This document shows positions 1 through 8,113 of a DNA stretch of 41,304 nt, piece after piece (within the stretch, counting starts at the first letter, position 1; every line of letters begins with the position of its first letter). Under the pieces are notes generated by a model. That model did not search any database, had not been told where the DNA came from, and was given only the letters and a program-made list of their open reading frames with translations. The stretch is from Acidimicrobiales bacterium. GTDB taxonomy: Bacteria > Actinomycetota > Acidimicrobiia > Acidimicrobiales > UBA8190. The stretch spans positions 1 through 41,304 of the forward strand of contig JARLGQ010000111.1 in assembly GCA_031292675.1 (NCBI GenBank). Direction: 5' to 3'. The translations under genes were made by a program, and so were the position numbers.

Positions 1-635
1 ACTCGTACAACCCGATGGGCGGCTTCGGCCCGCTGACCGGCATGATGCTGGGTGAGGTCACCCCTGGGGGCACGGGAAGCGGGCTGTACACGATCCTCAT
101 CTACGCCATCATCGCCGTGTTCATCGGCGGCCTCATGATCGGGCGAACGCCCGAGTACCTGGGCAAGAAGATCCAGGCCAAGGAGGTGAAGCTCGCCGGC
201 CTCGGAGCGTTGGTCATGCCCATCATCGTGCTCGTCCTCACCGCCATCGCGGTGTCGATCCATGCCGGGCGGGCCGGCCCGCTCAACTCGGGGCCCCACC
301 GGTTAACCGAGATCCACTACCCCCTCACCTCGCCGGGCAACAACAACGGCTCGGCCATGGCGGGCCTCACGGGCAACACCGCCTTCTACAACGTCATCGG
401 TGCCATCGACATGCTGATCGGCCGTTTCGGCATCATGATCCCGGCTCTGGCCCTGGCGGGCTCGCTGGCGGCCAAGAACGTGGTCCCGGCGTCGCTCGGC
501 ACGTTCCGGACCGACAACGGCATGTTCGTCGGCCTGGTCGTCGGCGTGATCGTGATCATCGGTGGCCTCACCTTCTTCCCCGCCGTCGCTCTCGGCCCCA
601 TCGTCGAGCAGCTCAGCCACGGAAAGTTCTTCTGA
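1..635 (+). CDS. kdpA: K+-transporting ATPase subunit A, C-terminal part (5' end outside window)
   Basis: KdpA is the K+-selective, channel-like membrane subunit of the KdpFABC P-type pump. The window starts inside the gene; the frame is open from base 3 and gives about 211 residues of the usual ~550-600. The segment [20 protein letters not shown] and the motif [11 protein letters not shown] are characteristic of the C-terminal third of KdpA, and several hydrophobic membrane segments are visible. The stop codon TGA overlaps the ATG of kdpB (ATGA), so the two are translationally coupled. Family assignment is firm; the missing N-terminus cannot be judged. Confidence 0.95.
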   Translation, partial: SYNPMGGFGPLTGMMLGEVTPGGTGSGLYTILIYAIIAVFIGGLMIGRTPEYLGKKIQAKEVKLAGLGALVMPIIVLVLTAIAVSIHAGRAGPLNSGPHRLTEIHYPLTSPGNNNGSAMAGLTGNTAFYNVIGAIDMLIGRFGIMIPALALAGSLAAKNVVPASLGTFRTDNGMFVGLVVGVIVIIGGLTFFPAVALGPIVEQLSHGKFF

Positions 636-2728
636 TGACGACCTTGACCACACAACCGCAACCACAGCCACAGCCCGGGAGCGGGCCCCACGGCGTGGCC
701 GAAGCGAGGGGCCTCTTCGACCGCGAGATCCTCGGCCGGGCTCTCGTCGACGCGTTCAAGAAGCTCGACCCCCGGGTGCAGATCAGGAACCCGGTCATGT
801 TCGTGGTGCTGGTGGGAACGGTGGTGACCTTCATCGAGGCCATCGCCCATCCCGGCATCTTCGACTGGTCCATCACCATCTGGCTCTTCCTGACGGTCAT
901 CTTCGCCAACTTCGCCGAGGCCATGGCCGAGGGACGGGGGAAGGCCCAGGCCGACACCCTGCGCAAGATGCGGTCCGAGACCGAGGCTCGCCGCCTCCGT
1001 CCCGACGGCACCGAAGAGCGGGTGGCGGCCTCGGCGCTGGCCAAGGAAGACCTCGTGGTGTGCGAGGCCGGCGATCTCATCCCCTCCGACGGAGAGATCG
1101 TCGAGGGCATCGCGTCGGTCGACGAATCCGCCATCACCGGGGAGTCCGCACCGGTGATCCGCGAGTCGGGAGGAGACCGTTCCGCCGTGACGGGGGGGAC
1201 CAAGGTCCTCTCCGACCGCATCGTGGTGCGCATCACCGCGGAACGCGGCCACACCTTCCTCGATCGCATGATCACCCTGGTGGAGGGCGCCAACCGGCAG
1301 AAGACCCCCAACGAGATCGCCCTCACCATCCTCCTGGCCGTGCTCACAATCGTGTTCCTGCCCGTGGTCGTGTCCCTTCAGCCCTTCGCACACTTCTCGG
1401 GAACCACGGTGTCGGTGGTGATCCTGGTCTCGCTGCTGGTGTGCCTGATCCCGACCACCATCGGGGCCCTGCTGTCGGCCATCGGCATCGCCGGCATGGA
1501 CCGTCTCGTGCAGCGCAACGTGCTCGCCATGAGCGGCCGGGCCGTGGAGGCGGCCGGCGACGTGCAGACGCTGCTGCTCGACAAGACCGGCACCATCACC
1601 CTCGGGAACCGCATGGCCTCCGCGTTCTACCCCGCCGGCGGCCACAGCGAGGAGGAGCTCGCCGACGCCGCCCAGCTGGCGTCGCTGGCCGACGAGACTC
1701 CCGAAGGCCGCTCCATAGTCGTGCTGGCCAAGGAGCGTTTCGCCATCCGCGAGCGTGATCTGGGCGAGGACCACAGCTTCGTGCCCTTCTCGGCCACGAC
1801 CCGCATGTCGGGCCTCGACATGGACGGCCGCCACATCCGCAAGGGTGCGGCGGACTCGGTGCGGCGCTGGGTCGAGGAGCAGGGTGGCACGAGCCCCGAG
1901 GGGCTCAACGAGATCGTCGAGCGCCTCTCCCGGGCGGGATCCACTCCTTTGGTTGTGGCCGACGGCACGCGCATCCTCGGCGTCATCGAGCTCAAGGACG
2001 TGGTGAAGCAGGGCATCCGGGACAAGTTCGACGAGATGCGCCAGATGGGTATCCGCACCGTGATGATCACCGGTGACAACCCGCTCACGGCCGCTGCCAT
2101 CGCCCAGGAGGCCGGCGTCGACGACTACCTGGCCGAGGCGACCCCCGAGGCCAAGATGGCGCTCATCCGGACCGAGCAGGAGGGCGGGAAGCTCGTCGCC
2201 ATGACCGGCGACGGCACCAACGACGCCCCCGCCCTGGCCCAGGCCGACGTGGGCGTGGCCATGAACACCGGGACCACGGCGGCCAAAGAGGCCGGGAACA
2301 TGGTCGACCTCGACTCCAACCCGACGAAGCTCATCGACGTGGTCGAGATCGGCAAGCAACTGCTCATCACGCGGGGCTCGCTCACCACCTTCTCCATCGC
2401 CAACGACATCGCCAAGTACTTCGCCATCATCCCCGCCCTGTTCGCCACCCTCTATGAACCGCGACCAGGCGTCCCCGGGCCTCTCAACGCCCTCAACATC
2501 ATGAAGCTGCACAGTCCCCAGAGCGCTGTGCTCTCGGCGGTGATCTTCAACGCCCTGGTGATCGTGGCGCTCATCCCCTTGGCGCTGCGCGGCGTGAGAT
2601 TCCGGGCCGCTTCGTCAGCCGCCATCCTGCGACGCAACGTGTGGATCTACGGAGTCGGGGGCATCGTCGTCCCCTTCATCTTCATCAAGCTCATCGACCT
2701 GATCCTGGTCGCCCTCCACGCCTACTGA
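635..2728 (+). CDS. kdpB: K+-transporting P-type ATPase subunit B
   Basis: Catalytic subunit that hydrolyses ATP to drive K+ uptake through KdpA. The 697 residues match the usual KdpB length. Visible motifs are the actuator-loop TGES (168-171, whose Ser is the inhibitory phosphorylation site in the E. coli enzyme), the DKTGT phosphorylation site with Asp316, and the hinge motif GDGTND (525-530). Hydrophobic segments lie near residues 53-95, 227-290 and at the C-terminus. The N-terminus carries a short Gln-Pro repeat before the first conserved segment. The start overlaps the kdpA stop and kdpC begins 13 bp downstream, so this is a kdpABC operon. Confidence 0.97.
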   Translation: MTTLTTQPQPQPQPGSGPHGVAEARGLFDREILGRALVDAFKKLDPRVQIRNPVMFVVLVGTVVTFIEAIAHPGIFDWSITIWLFLTVIFANFAEAMAEGRGKAQADTLRKMRSETEARRLRPDGTEERVAASALAKEDLVVCEAGDLIPSDGEIVEGIASVDESAITGESAPVIRESGGDRSAVTGGTKVLSDRIVVRITAERGHTFLDRMITLVEGANRQKTPNEIALTILLAVLTIVFLPVVVSLQPFAHFSGTTVSVVILVSLLVCLIPTTIGALLSAIGIAGMDRLVQRNVLAMSGRAVEAAGDVQTLLLDKTGTITLGNRMASAFYPAGGHSEEELADAAQLASLADETPEGRSIVVLAKERFAIRERDLGEDHSFVPFSATTRMSGLDMDGRHIRKGAADSVRRWVEEQGGTSPEGLNEIVERLSRAGSTPLVVADGTRILGVIELKDVVKQGIRDKFDEMRQMGIRTVMITGDNPLTAAAIAQEAGVDDYLAEATPEAKMALIRTEQEGGKLVAMTGDGTNDAPALAQADVGVAMNTGTTAAKEAGNMVDLDSNPTKLIDVVEIGKQLLITRGSLTTFSIANDIAKYFAIIPALFATLYEPRPGVPGPLNALNIMKLHSPQSAVLSAVIFNALVIVALIPLALRGVRFRAASSAAILRRNVWIYGVGGIVVPFIFIKLIDLILVALHAY

Positions 2729-2741
2729 TCGCGAGCCTCAC

Positions 2742-3338
2742 ATGATTGCCCATCTCCGCCGTTCAATCATCTCGATCGTGGTGTTCACGGCCTTCTTCGG
2801 GTTCGTCTACGCCCTGGCCGGCACCGGCGTCGCCCAGCTCTTCTTCCGGCACCAGGCCGACGGGTCGATCACGGCCAACGGATCGACCCTGATCGGACAG
2901 AACTGGTCGAGCACGAAGTGCCCGGGAAACCCACCGGGCAGCTGCGTCTTCCAGGGTCGACCCGACGATCTTGGCCCCTACAGCGGGGACAACCCGCTGG
3001 TGGCCAACGGCAAGAGCGGCGAGTCGGCCGCCACCAACCTGGGCCCGAGGTCCAAGGTCCTGGTGGCGAACACGCAGGCGCTGGTGGCCTACTGGCACAA
3101 GCGTGGCGTCGACCCCACCCCGGACCTCGTGACCACCTCGGGCAGCGGCCTGGATCCCGACATTGCTCCACAGGACGCGATCGCCCAGATCCCCATGGTC
3201 TCCAAAGCCACCGGAATCGCTCCGTCGGCGTTGCGGGCACTCATCTCCCGGGAGACCAACGGCGCAGTACTGGGCTTCATGGGCAGCAGCTACATCGACG
3301 TCCTGCAGCTCAACGAGGCCCTCGCCCAGCTTCGGTGA
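2742..3338 (+). CDS. kdpC: K+-transporting ATPase subunit C
   Basis: KdpC is the single-span periplasmic/extracytoplasmic accessory subunit that stabilises the Kdp complex. The 198-residue product has one N-terminal membrane helix (about residues 7-30), followed by the family motifs near SGSGLDPDI and ISRETNG. A Cys-containing insertion (CPGNPPGSC) lies at about residues 61-69. The stop codon overlaps the GTG start of the next gene (GTGA), which extends the operon to the OB-fold protein. No kdpD/kdpE sensor pair follows on this side. Confidence 0.95.
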   Translation: MIAHLRRSIISIVVFTAFFGFVYALAGTGVAQLFFRHQADGSITANGSTLIGQNWSSTKCPGNPPGSCVFQGRPDDLGPYSGDNPLVANGKSGESAATNLGPRSKVLVANTQALVAYWHKRGVDPTPDLVTTSGSGLDPDIAPQDAIAQIPMVSKATGIAPSALRALISRETNGAVLGFMGSSYIDVLQLNEALAQLR

Positions 3339-3703
3339 ACGCCTGGGAGCCGACCTCCGGCGACAGCTGGGGTGGCCGGCCCGTCGCCCGCCGCATCGCC
3401 GAGGTCAGGGTGCGGCGCCGGGTGGTGGTGACCGCCACGGTGCTCGAGGCGCGACTCTGCATCTGGCGCGGGTGGGGAGCCCAGGCCTTCGAGCTCGACG
3501 ACGGCACCGGTCGGCTGACCATCATGTTCGGCGGTCTGCGGTCCGTGCCGGGCATGGTCCCGGGGGTGCGTTGCACCGTCGAGGGAACGGCACTGACCGA
3601 CGAACGGGGGGTCGTATTGTGGAACCCCTTCTACCGCTTCGAGCCGGGCGAGGCCCCCGTCACCGGCGTCGGCCAAGCTGAGCAGGTCGCTTCCCCGGGC
3701 TGA
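3335..3703 (+). CDS. OB-fold nucleic-acid-binding-like protein
   Basis: A 122-residue protein starting at the GTG that overlaps the kdpC stop. The central part (RRRVVVTATVLEA ... AFELDDGTGRLTIMFGG ... PGVRCTVEGTA) is the beta-strand pattern of a tRNA/helicase-type OB fold, including the DGTG-L-hydrophobic strand common in that fold. Actinobacterial homologues are often found beside K+ transport genes (trkA/ceoB region in mycobacteria), and here it is coupled to kdpABC. A role in K+ homeostasis is inference; the ligand is unknown. Confidence 0.75.
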   Translation: MNAWEPTSGDSWGGRPVARRIAEVRVRRRVVVTATVLEARLCIWRGWGAQAFELDDGTGRLTIMFGGLRSVPGMVPGVRCTVEGTALTDERGVVLWNPFYRFEPGEAPVTGVGQAEQVASPG

Positions 3704-3711
3704 ACCAGCCC

Positions 3712-4170
3712 CTAGGTGGTGAGCCCGAGAGCGGTTTCGAGCTCGTCTCGGTGGCCGTCGGCGTGCCGGGCGGCGATCTGCGCCAAACGGGCCACGCGCC
3801 CGTCCCCGGCCGAGAGCTGGTCCGGGCTCAGGGATCCGACGAGCGCCACGATGGCGTCACCGCTGTGCAGCAGGTGCCCGACCACCGATGGGCGCGTCGG
3901 TGCGGCGACCTGGGCCGCGTGCCGTGCGTTGAGCTCGTCCACGAGGGCGGGAGTCACCTCGACCGCCGCGCCCTGTGCGAGCTCGTCCACCCACGCCCCG
4001 ATGTACTCGTAGGCGTCGGCCACGTGGTCGACGATCACCCCGACCGTCCGGGGGTCGTCGTCGCCCAGGGGAACGGACCGCCACCGGTCGTCGGGGCACC
4101 GGCGCACGAACTCGATCAACCGGTCGCGCGCCGCCGACACCTCACGAGCCAGCTCGACCGCTTCGCTCAC
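3712..4170 (-). CDS. DinB-like metal-dependent four-helix protein
   Basis: A 152-residue, helix-rich protein of the DinB/maleylpyruvate-isomerase superfamily. A His in the segment VDHVADAYEYI and an HxxxH pair (RHADGHRDEL) near the C-terminus can form the usual three-His metal site. The start chosen is the GTG overlapping the stop of the upstream YdeI-like gene (GTGA on the minus strand); the longer upstream frame only overlaps that gene and has no better start. In actinobacteria such proteins may use mycothiol as a cofactor, but nothing in this sequence fixes the substrate. Confidence 0.75.
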   Translation of the reverse strand: MSEAVELAREVSAARDRLIEFVRRCPDDRWRSVPLGDDDPRTVGVIVDHVADAYEYIGAWVDELAQGAAVEVTPALVDELNARHAAQVAAPTRPSVVGHLLHSGDAIVALVGSLSPDQLSAGDGRVARLAQIAARHADGHRDELETALGLTT

Positions 4171-4631
4171 GACGGAGTCTCGCCGGCGCGTACCATGGCG
4201 ATCGCCTTGGACACCCGCCTGGTCCGGGTCTCGGCCCGTTTGGCCCCGGTCACCCACTCCACGTACTCGCGGCGGTGCGTGTAGGCCAGCGACGCGAAGC
4301 GATCGTGCAGCCCGGCGGCACGCAACGCCGAGGAGAGATCCTCGGGCACCTCGACCACCCGCACCTCCTCGTCGCGCTCGACCTCGACGTGCACCACGTC
4401 ACCGGTCTCGACACCCGCCGCCGTCCGTATGGCGTTGGTGAGCCCCAACCCGAACCTGCCGCCACCCATGGGCATGAGCGACCCGCGGTACTCGATGCCG
4501 TTGAACGCGGCGCGCACCGGCACCCTGGCCCGCGTGCCGAAGATCGTCGCCGATTCGTCGGGCAGCACCACGAGGGCCCCCGACCCGCGCGGAGGGCTCA
4601 CGATCGTGGCGTCGAATGCGATCCCCGCCAT
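4167..4631 (-). CDS. YdeI/DUF1905 family protein
   Basis: A 154-residue protein with an N-terminal DUF1905-like beta domain (ATIFGTRARVPVRAAFNG ... FGLGLTNAIRTAAG) and a C-terminal YdeI/OmpD-associated helical segment (RFASLAYTHRREYVEWV ... AKRAETRTRR). Function of the family is unknown. The start ATG at 4631 is chosen because the domain begins immediately after it and a TAGTGT hexamer sits 7 nt upstream, the arrangement of a leaderless promoter. The frame continues further upstream, but that extension is encoded by an 8-bp tandem repeat and looks non-coding. Confidence 0.8.
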   Translation of the reverse strand: MAGIAFDATIVSPPRGSGALVVLPDESATIFGTRARVPVRAAFNGIEYRGSLMPMGGGRFGLGLTNAIRTAAGVETGDVVHVEVERDEEVRVVEVPEDLSSALRAAGLHDRFASLAYTHRREYVEWVTGAKRAETRTRRVSKAIAMVRAGETPS

Positions 4632-4638
4632 GTCCCAG

Positions 4639-4644
4639 ACACTA
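4639..4644 (-). promoter_or_regulatory. Putative -10 element, leaderless promoter of the YdeI-like gene
   Basis: On the minus strand TAGTGT is followed after 7 nt by the ATG at 4631. This spacing would place the transcription start at or next to the start codon. No -35 hexamer is visible, because the position where it would lie (about 4662-4667) is occupied by the 8-bp tandem repeat. Confidence 0.4.
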
Positions 4645-4656
4645 TGCCGAGCCTCG

Positions 4657-4696
4657 CCCGTGGCCCCGTGGCCCCGTGGCCCCGTGGCCCCGTGGC
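4657..4696. repeat. Perfect 5 x 8 bp tandem repeat (CCCGTGGC)
   Basis: Five identical, uninterrupted copies of CCCGTGGC fill the intergenic region between the YdeI-like gene and the M50 protease gene. The tract covers the expected -35 position of the downstream promoter. Short perfect tandem repeats of this kind can change copy number by slippage, so the tract could tune expression; that is inference. Confidence 0.95.
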
Positions 4697-4722
4697 TGTC
4701 GCCGAATGCCGATGTTCGGCTC

Positions 4723-5862
4723 TCAGGCCACTGGCGCCGCGGCGTGCGGGCGGCGGCCGCCGGCACGTTCCACGTCGTCGAGCGTCACGATCCCCGCCAG
4801 GCGGTCGGTGGGGTCGAGCACCACCGCGGCGCGCCCGCCCGCCGCGTCCATGCGGCCGAGAAGGATCGACATGGCCTCTTCGGGCCGCCCCACCGGGGCC
4901 GCCTCGATCCGCTCGGCGATGTCGCCGAGCCGCGTGGTCGCCTGCTCGGGCGCAGGGACGTGCCGGATGTGCTCGAGGGTCACGACACCCTCCAGCCACC
5001 CCGTCGGGCCCACCACGGCGGCGACCTGTTGGCCGTTCCACCAGTACACCCGCCCTGCCAGCACCTCGGCAACGCTGGTGGCGGACGGCACCACCGGAGG
5101 ATGGGGGGTCATGACCGCGCCCACGGGCAGCCCCTCGACTCCCGCTTGTCGTCGCGCCACATCACCCTCGGCCCGCGCCGCCATGAAGACGAACCACCCC
5201 AAGAAGGCGGGCCACAGCCCCAGCGGGCTCCGCACGAACAACTCGAAGAGGCCGAGCCCGATCAGGACCACGCCGAACCCCATCCCGGCGCGCGCCGCCG
5301 ACACCGCGGCGCGGGTCCGGTTCCCGGTGCTCCGCCACAGCCCGGCCCGCAGGATGCGGCCGCCGTCGAGCGGTGCCGCGGGGATGAGGTTGAACCCCGC
5401 CAGGAGCAGGTTGATCTGCCACAGCCATGAGCAGACCACCACGACCAGACCCGTTGCCCCGGCGTGCTCGAGCAGCAGCTGGGCGCCCCCGAACACGCCC
5501 GCCAGGAAGATGCTGGTGGACGGGCCGACCGCGGCGATGGCGAAATCGGCTCCCGGGCTGTGGGCCTCGCCTTCGAGCTGGGCCACGCCTCCCAAGAGCC
5601 ACAACGTGATCGAGCGCACCCCCACCCCGTGACGTCGGGCGACGATGGCGTGGGAACCCTCGTGGGCGAGCAGCGATGCCAAGAACAGGATGGCGGCCAC
5701 CACCGCGGCGACCAGGTACGCCGGTCGAGCCCCGCCGCCGTAGGTGCCGGGCAGCACGATGGTGGCGAGCTCCCAGGTCACCAGGCCGAAGATGACCGCC
5801 ACGCTCCAGTGCACGCCGACGGGCACGCCCCCGATGCGCCCGAGTCGGATGCTCTGCTTCAC
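4723..5862 (-). CDS. Site-2 protease family (M50) membrane metalloprotease with CBS domains
   Basis: An intramembrane zinc protease of 379 residues. The zinc motif HEGSH is at residues 67-71 in a membrane helix, and the second active-site motif NLIPAAPLDGG with LDG at 165-167 is present. About five to six hydrophobic segments cover residues 15-225. The C-terminal part from about 240 (VGAVMTPHPPVVPSA ... GIVTLDDVERAGG) contains a pair of CBS-like repeats, as in Rip3-type enzymes that cleave regulatory membrane proteins. The downstream genes follow on the same strand after 91 bp but seem to have their own promoter. The substrate is unknown. Confidence 0.92.
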   Translation of the reverse strand: MKQSIRLGRIGGVPVGVHWSVAVIFGLVTWELATIVLPGTYGGGARPAYLVAAVVAAILFLASLLAHEGSHAIVARRHGVGVRSITLWLLGGVAQLEGEAHSPGADFAIAAVGPSTSIFLAGVFGGAQLLLEHAGATGLVVVVCSWLWQINLLLAGFNLIPAAPLDGGRILRAGLWRSTGNRTRAAVSAARAGMGFGVVLIGLGLFELFVRSPLGLWPAFLGWFVFMAARAEGDVARRQAGVEGLPVGAVMTPHPPVVPSATSVAEVLAGRVYWWNGQQVAAVVGPTGWLEGVVTLEHIRHVPAPEQATTRLGDIAERIEAAPVGRPEEAMSILLGRMDAAGGRAAVVLDPTDRLAGIVTLDDVERAGGRRPHAAAPVA

Positions 5863-5996
5863 GTCTCCATATTGGTGTGGTCGAAGGGCGCGAAGTGGTC
5901 ACCCTGGTCGTACTTCGCCCCGCCGTGGCCCCGAGATCGCCGGGTGTCTGGCGCGGATGCAGAACTCCGTGCGGCCGGGTGTGGTAGGGAAGGGAC

Positions 5997-6674
5997 GTGT
6001 CGCGAGGTGTCGGGCGACCGGCCCAGAGCGCTAGCTGGCCCCCGAAGCTGACGTCCGACGTCCTGGCGTCCCTCGAGGCACACGTGCCCGGCGACGAGCG
6101 TGAGGCGCGGGCCCGGGCGCGTCTCGTCGCGGAGCTGCGCCACCTGCCGAGTCCCTTCGACGAACAGGCCGGTCCCGTGCACGTCACCGGGTCGGCGGTG
6201 GTGACGGGGCGCCGCGGAATCGTGCTCCATATGCACAAACGCCTGCACCGGTGGTTGCAGCCCGGGGGCCACCTCGAACCGGGGGAGGGGCCGTGGGACG
6301 CGGCCCTGCGGGAGTCCCAGGAGGAGACCGGACTCGTCCTCGCCCATCCCGTCGGGGGCCCGCGCCTGCTCCACGTCGACGTCCACGACGCCGCCCAGGG
6401 GCACACCCACCTCGACCTGCGGTATTTGCTGGTGGCGCCCGACCGGGACCCCACACCCCCGCCCGGTGAGAGTCCCGAGGCGCGGTGGTTCGGATGGGGC
6501 GAGGCCGGCGCCGTGGCCGACGAGGCCCTGCTCGGCGCCCTGCGCGCCGCCCGGCTCCAGCCCGAGGCTCGGTCCGCCTCGGACTCCTCTCTCTCGGACC
6601 CCGTAACGCCCTGCCCGTCCGGCGCGACCGGCAAGGGTCCCCGGTCCCGGCACAATGGAGCTGACCGGACGTGA
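5997..6674 (+). CDS. NUDIX hydrolase
   Basis: A 225-residue hydrolase of nucleoside-diphosphate-linked compounds. A complete Nudix box (G-x5-E-x7-REx-x-EE-x-G) spans residues 91-113, starting at GHLEPGEG with the REsqEETG core. The C-terminal ~35 residues after the domain are low in complexity and may be a disordered tail. The GTG start is preceded by AGGGA and by TAGGGA ending 6 nt upstream, so either a ribosome binding site or a leaderless start is possible. It precedes two genes on the same strand by 46 bp. Substrate cannot be read from the sequence. Confidence 0.9.
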   Translation: MSRGVGRPAQSASWPPKLTSDVLASLEAHVPGDEREARARARLVAELRHLPSPFDEQAGPVHVTGSAVVTGRRGIVLHMHKRLHRWLQPGGHLEPGEGPWDAALRESQEETGLVLAHPVGGPRLLHVDVHDAAQGHTHLDLRYLLVAPDRDPTPPPGESPEARWFGWGEAGAVADEALLGALRAARLQPEARSASDSSLSDPVTPCPSGATGKGPRSRHNGADRT

Positions 6675-6675
6675 C

Positions 6676-6718
6676 GACAGGCGGCGAACATGACAGGCGG
6701 CAAGACATGACGGGCGGG
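6676..6718. repeat. Three imperfect direct repeats, unit GACAGGCGGC
   Basis: Copies of GACAGGCGGC at 6676-6685 and 6692-6701 and a variant GACGGGCGGG at 6709-6718, each followed by a short linker ending in CAT before the next GAC. They fill the gap between the NUDIX gene and the zinc-ribbon gene; the last copy overlaps the ribosome binding region of the latter. Confidence 0.8.
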
Positions 6719-6720
6719 AG

Positions 6721-7488
6721 ATGACCTCGGGAGAAGGTGCCCCCGAAACGGGCTCGGGAGTCCCCGATGCGGCAGTCGGTCCCCTGGCCCGGCTGCTCGA
6801 CGTGCAGGATCACGACACCGTCGTGGACCAGCTCCGGCACCGCCGTGCCACGCTGCCCGAACGCGCCGAGCTGGCGGACGTCGACAGGCGGCTGGGAGCG
6901 CTCGAGGCCCGCACCAAGGAGGTGCGGGTCGAGCGAGACGAGTTCGGTGACCGCCAGGCCGCGCTCGAGCAGCAGATCGGGGCGTCACGCGGCCGGCGCG
7001 ACACGCTCGAGAAGCGGATGTACGGAGGCCAGGTCGTGGCGGCCCGAGAGCTGCAAGCCATGAACGAGGAAGTGAAGCACCTCGCCCGTCACATCGACGA
7101 GCTCGAAGATCGGGAGATCGAGGTGATGGAGTCGCTCGAGCCTCTCGACGGGGAGCTGCAAGCGGGGGAGGTCACGCGAGACGCACTCGACAAGGATGCG
7201 CAGCGCCTGCGGGCGGCGATCGACACCGCCGAGCGAGCCCTCGATGCCGAGATCGCCGAACAGACCCGGGCGCGCGCCGCGGCCGCGTCGGGAGTGCGGA
7301 GCGAGCTCCTCGCCCGCTACGAGCAGCTGCGTTCCAAGCTCGGTGGCACCGGGGCGGCCCGCCTGGCGGGTGCCTCGTGCAGTGGGTGCCACCTGACCCT
7401 GTCCTCCATGGAGCTCGACCGGGTCCGCAAGGCACCTCCCGACGCGGTGATCACCTGCGAGCAGTGCGGCCGGATCCTGGTGCACTGA
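6721..7488 (+). CDS. C4-type zinc-ribbon coiled-coil protein (DUF164/CdsZ-like)
   Basis: A 255-residue protein: a long antiparallel coiled coil from about residues 25 to 205 (heptad-rich, with the conserved KRMYGGQVVAARELQAMN hairpin region near 97-114) and a C-terminal zinc ribbon formed by Cys220, Cys223, Cys246 and Cys249. This architecture is the DUF164 family. In mycobacteria and streptomycetes it neighbours the RNase HI/acid phosphatase gene; here a histidine phosphatase follows after 7 bp. A nucleic-acid or ribosome-associated role is known only for some relatives. Confidence 0.92.
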   Translation: MTSGEGAPETGSGVPDAAVGPLARLLDVQDHDTVVDQLRHRRATLPERAELADVDRRLGALEARTKEVRVERDEFGDRQAALEQQIGASRGRRDTLEKRMYGGQVVAARELQAMNEEVKHLARHIDELEDREIEVMESLEPLDGELQAGEVTRDALDKDAQRLRAAIDTAERALDAEIAEQTRARAAAASGVRSELLARYEQLRSKLGGTGAARLAGASCSGCHLTLSSMELDRVRKAPPDAVITCEQCGRILVH

Positions 7489-7495
7489 GGGCGCC

Positions 7496-8095
7496 GTGCT
7501 CGTTCTGGTGCGGCACGGCGAGACCGAGGGGAACGCCGCCCGTCAGCTTCTGGGCCGACGCGAGTCGCCCCTGACGGCCCGGGGCCGCTCCGAGGCGACC
7601 GCCCTGGCCGCGGTCCTCGGCCCCGTGAGCAGGCTCGTCTCCAGCCCGTTGCGACGGGCGCGCGACACCGCCGGAGCCCTGGGACTGGACGTGCCGCTCG
7701 AAATCGACGAGCGGTGGATCGAAGTGGACTACGGCGAGCTCGAGGGCCGGCCCCTCGGGGACGTCCCCGCCGACCTGTGGAGACGATGGAGGGCCGACCC
7801 GGCGTTCCGGCCCCCCGGCGGCGAGTCCCTCGCCGAGGTGGGCGTGCGCGTGCGCGCCGCGTGCGACGAGCTGTTCGCGCGCCGAGGCGCGGGGGCGCGT
7901 GACGAGGCCGACGTGGTGGTGGTGAGCCACGTCTCGCCGATCAAGGCCGCGGTGGCGTGGGCGCTCGGCACCGGGGACGAGGTCGTGTGGCGGCTCCAGC
8001 TCGCCACGGCATCGATCACCCGGATCGGGTGGGGGGCCGACGGGCCCGTCCTGCACGGCTACAACGCCACGGTCCCCCCCGGGCCCGTGTCGTGA
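7496..8095 (+). CDS. Histidine phosphatase family protein (phosphoglycerate-mutase-like)
   Basis: A 199-residue enzyme with the RHGE catalytic motif (Arg6, His7, Gly8) and the second catalytic His at residue 145 (SHVSP). The GTG start is 7 bp after the zinc-ribbon gene. In related actinobacteria the corresponding gene encodes a fusion of RNase HI with a CobC-like acid phosphatase; this protein begins directly at the phosphatase motif and has no RNase H domain. It could act on alpha-ribazole-5-phosphate or a sugar phosphate; the sequence does not decide. Confidence 0.9.
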   Translation: MLVLVRHGETEGNAARQLLGRRESPLTARGRSEATALAAVLGPVSRLVSSPLRRARDTAGALGLDVPLEIDERWIEVDYGELEGRPLGDVPADLWRRWRADPAFRPPGGESLAEVGVRVRAACDELFARRGAGARDEADVVVVSHVSPIKAAVAWALGTGDEVVWRLQLATASITRIGWGADGPVLHGYNATVPPGPVS

Positions 8096-8113
8096 GCGCG
8101 GGCCACACCCGCG

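Noticed and set aside
386-2512. Very long open frame on the minus strand opposite kdpA/kdpB
   Set aside because: It lies fully antisense to two well-supported genes and has the His/Gly/Asp/Arg-rich composition produced by reading GC-rich codons backwards.
3704-3711. kdpD/kdpE sensor-regulator genes after kdpC
   Set aside because: The next genes are an OB-fold protein and minus-strand DinB/YdeI genes; no histidine kinase motif is present anywhere in the window.
4657-4696. Possible CRISPR-like array
   Set aside because: The unit is only 8 bp and there are no spacers; it is a simple tandem repeat.
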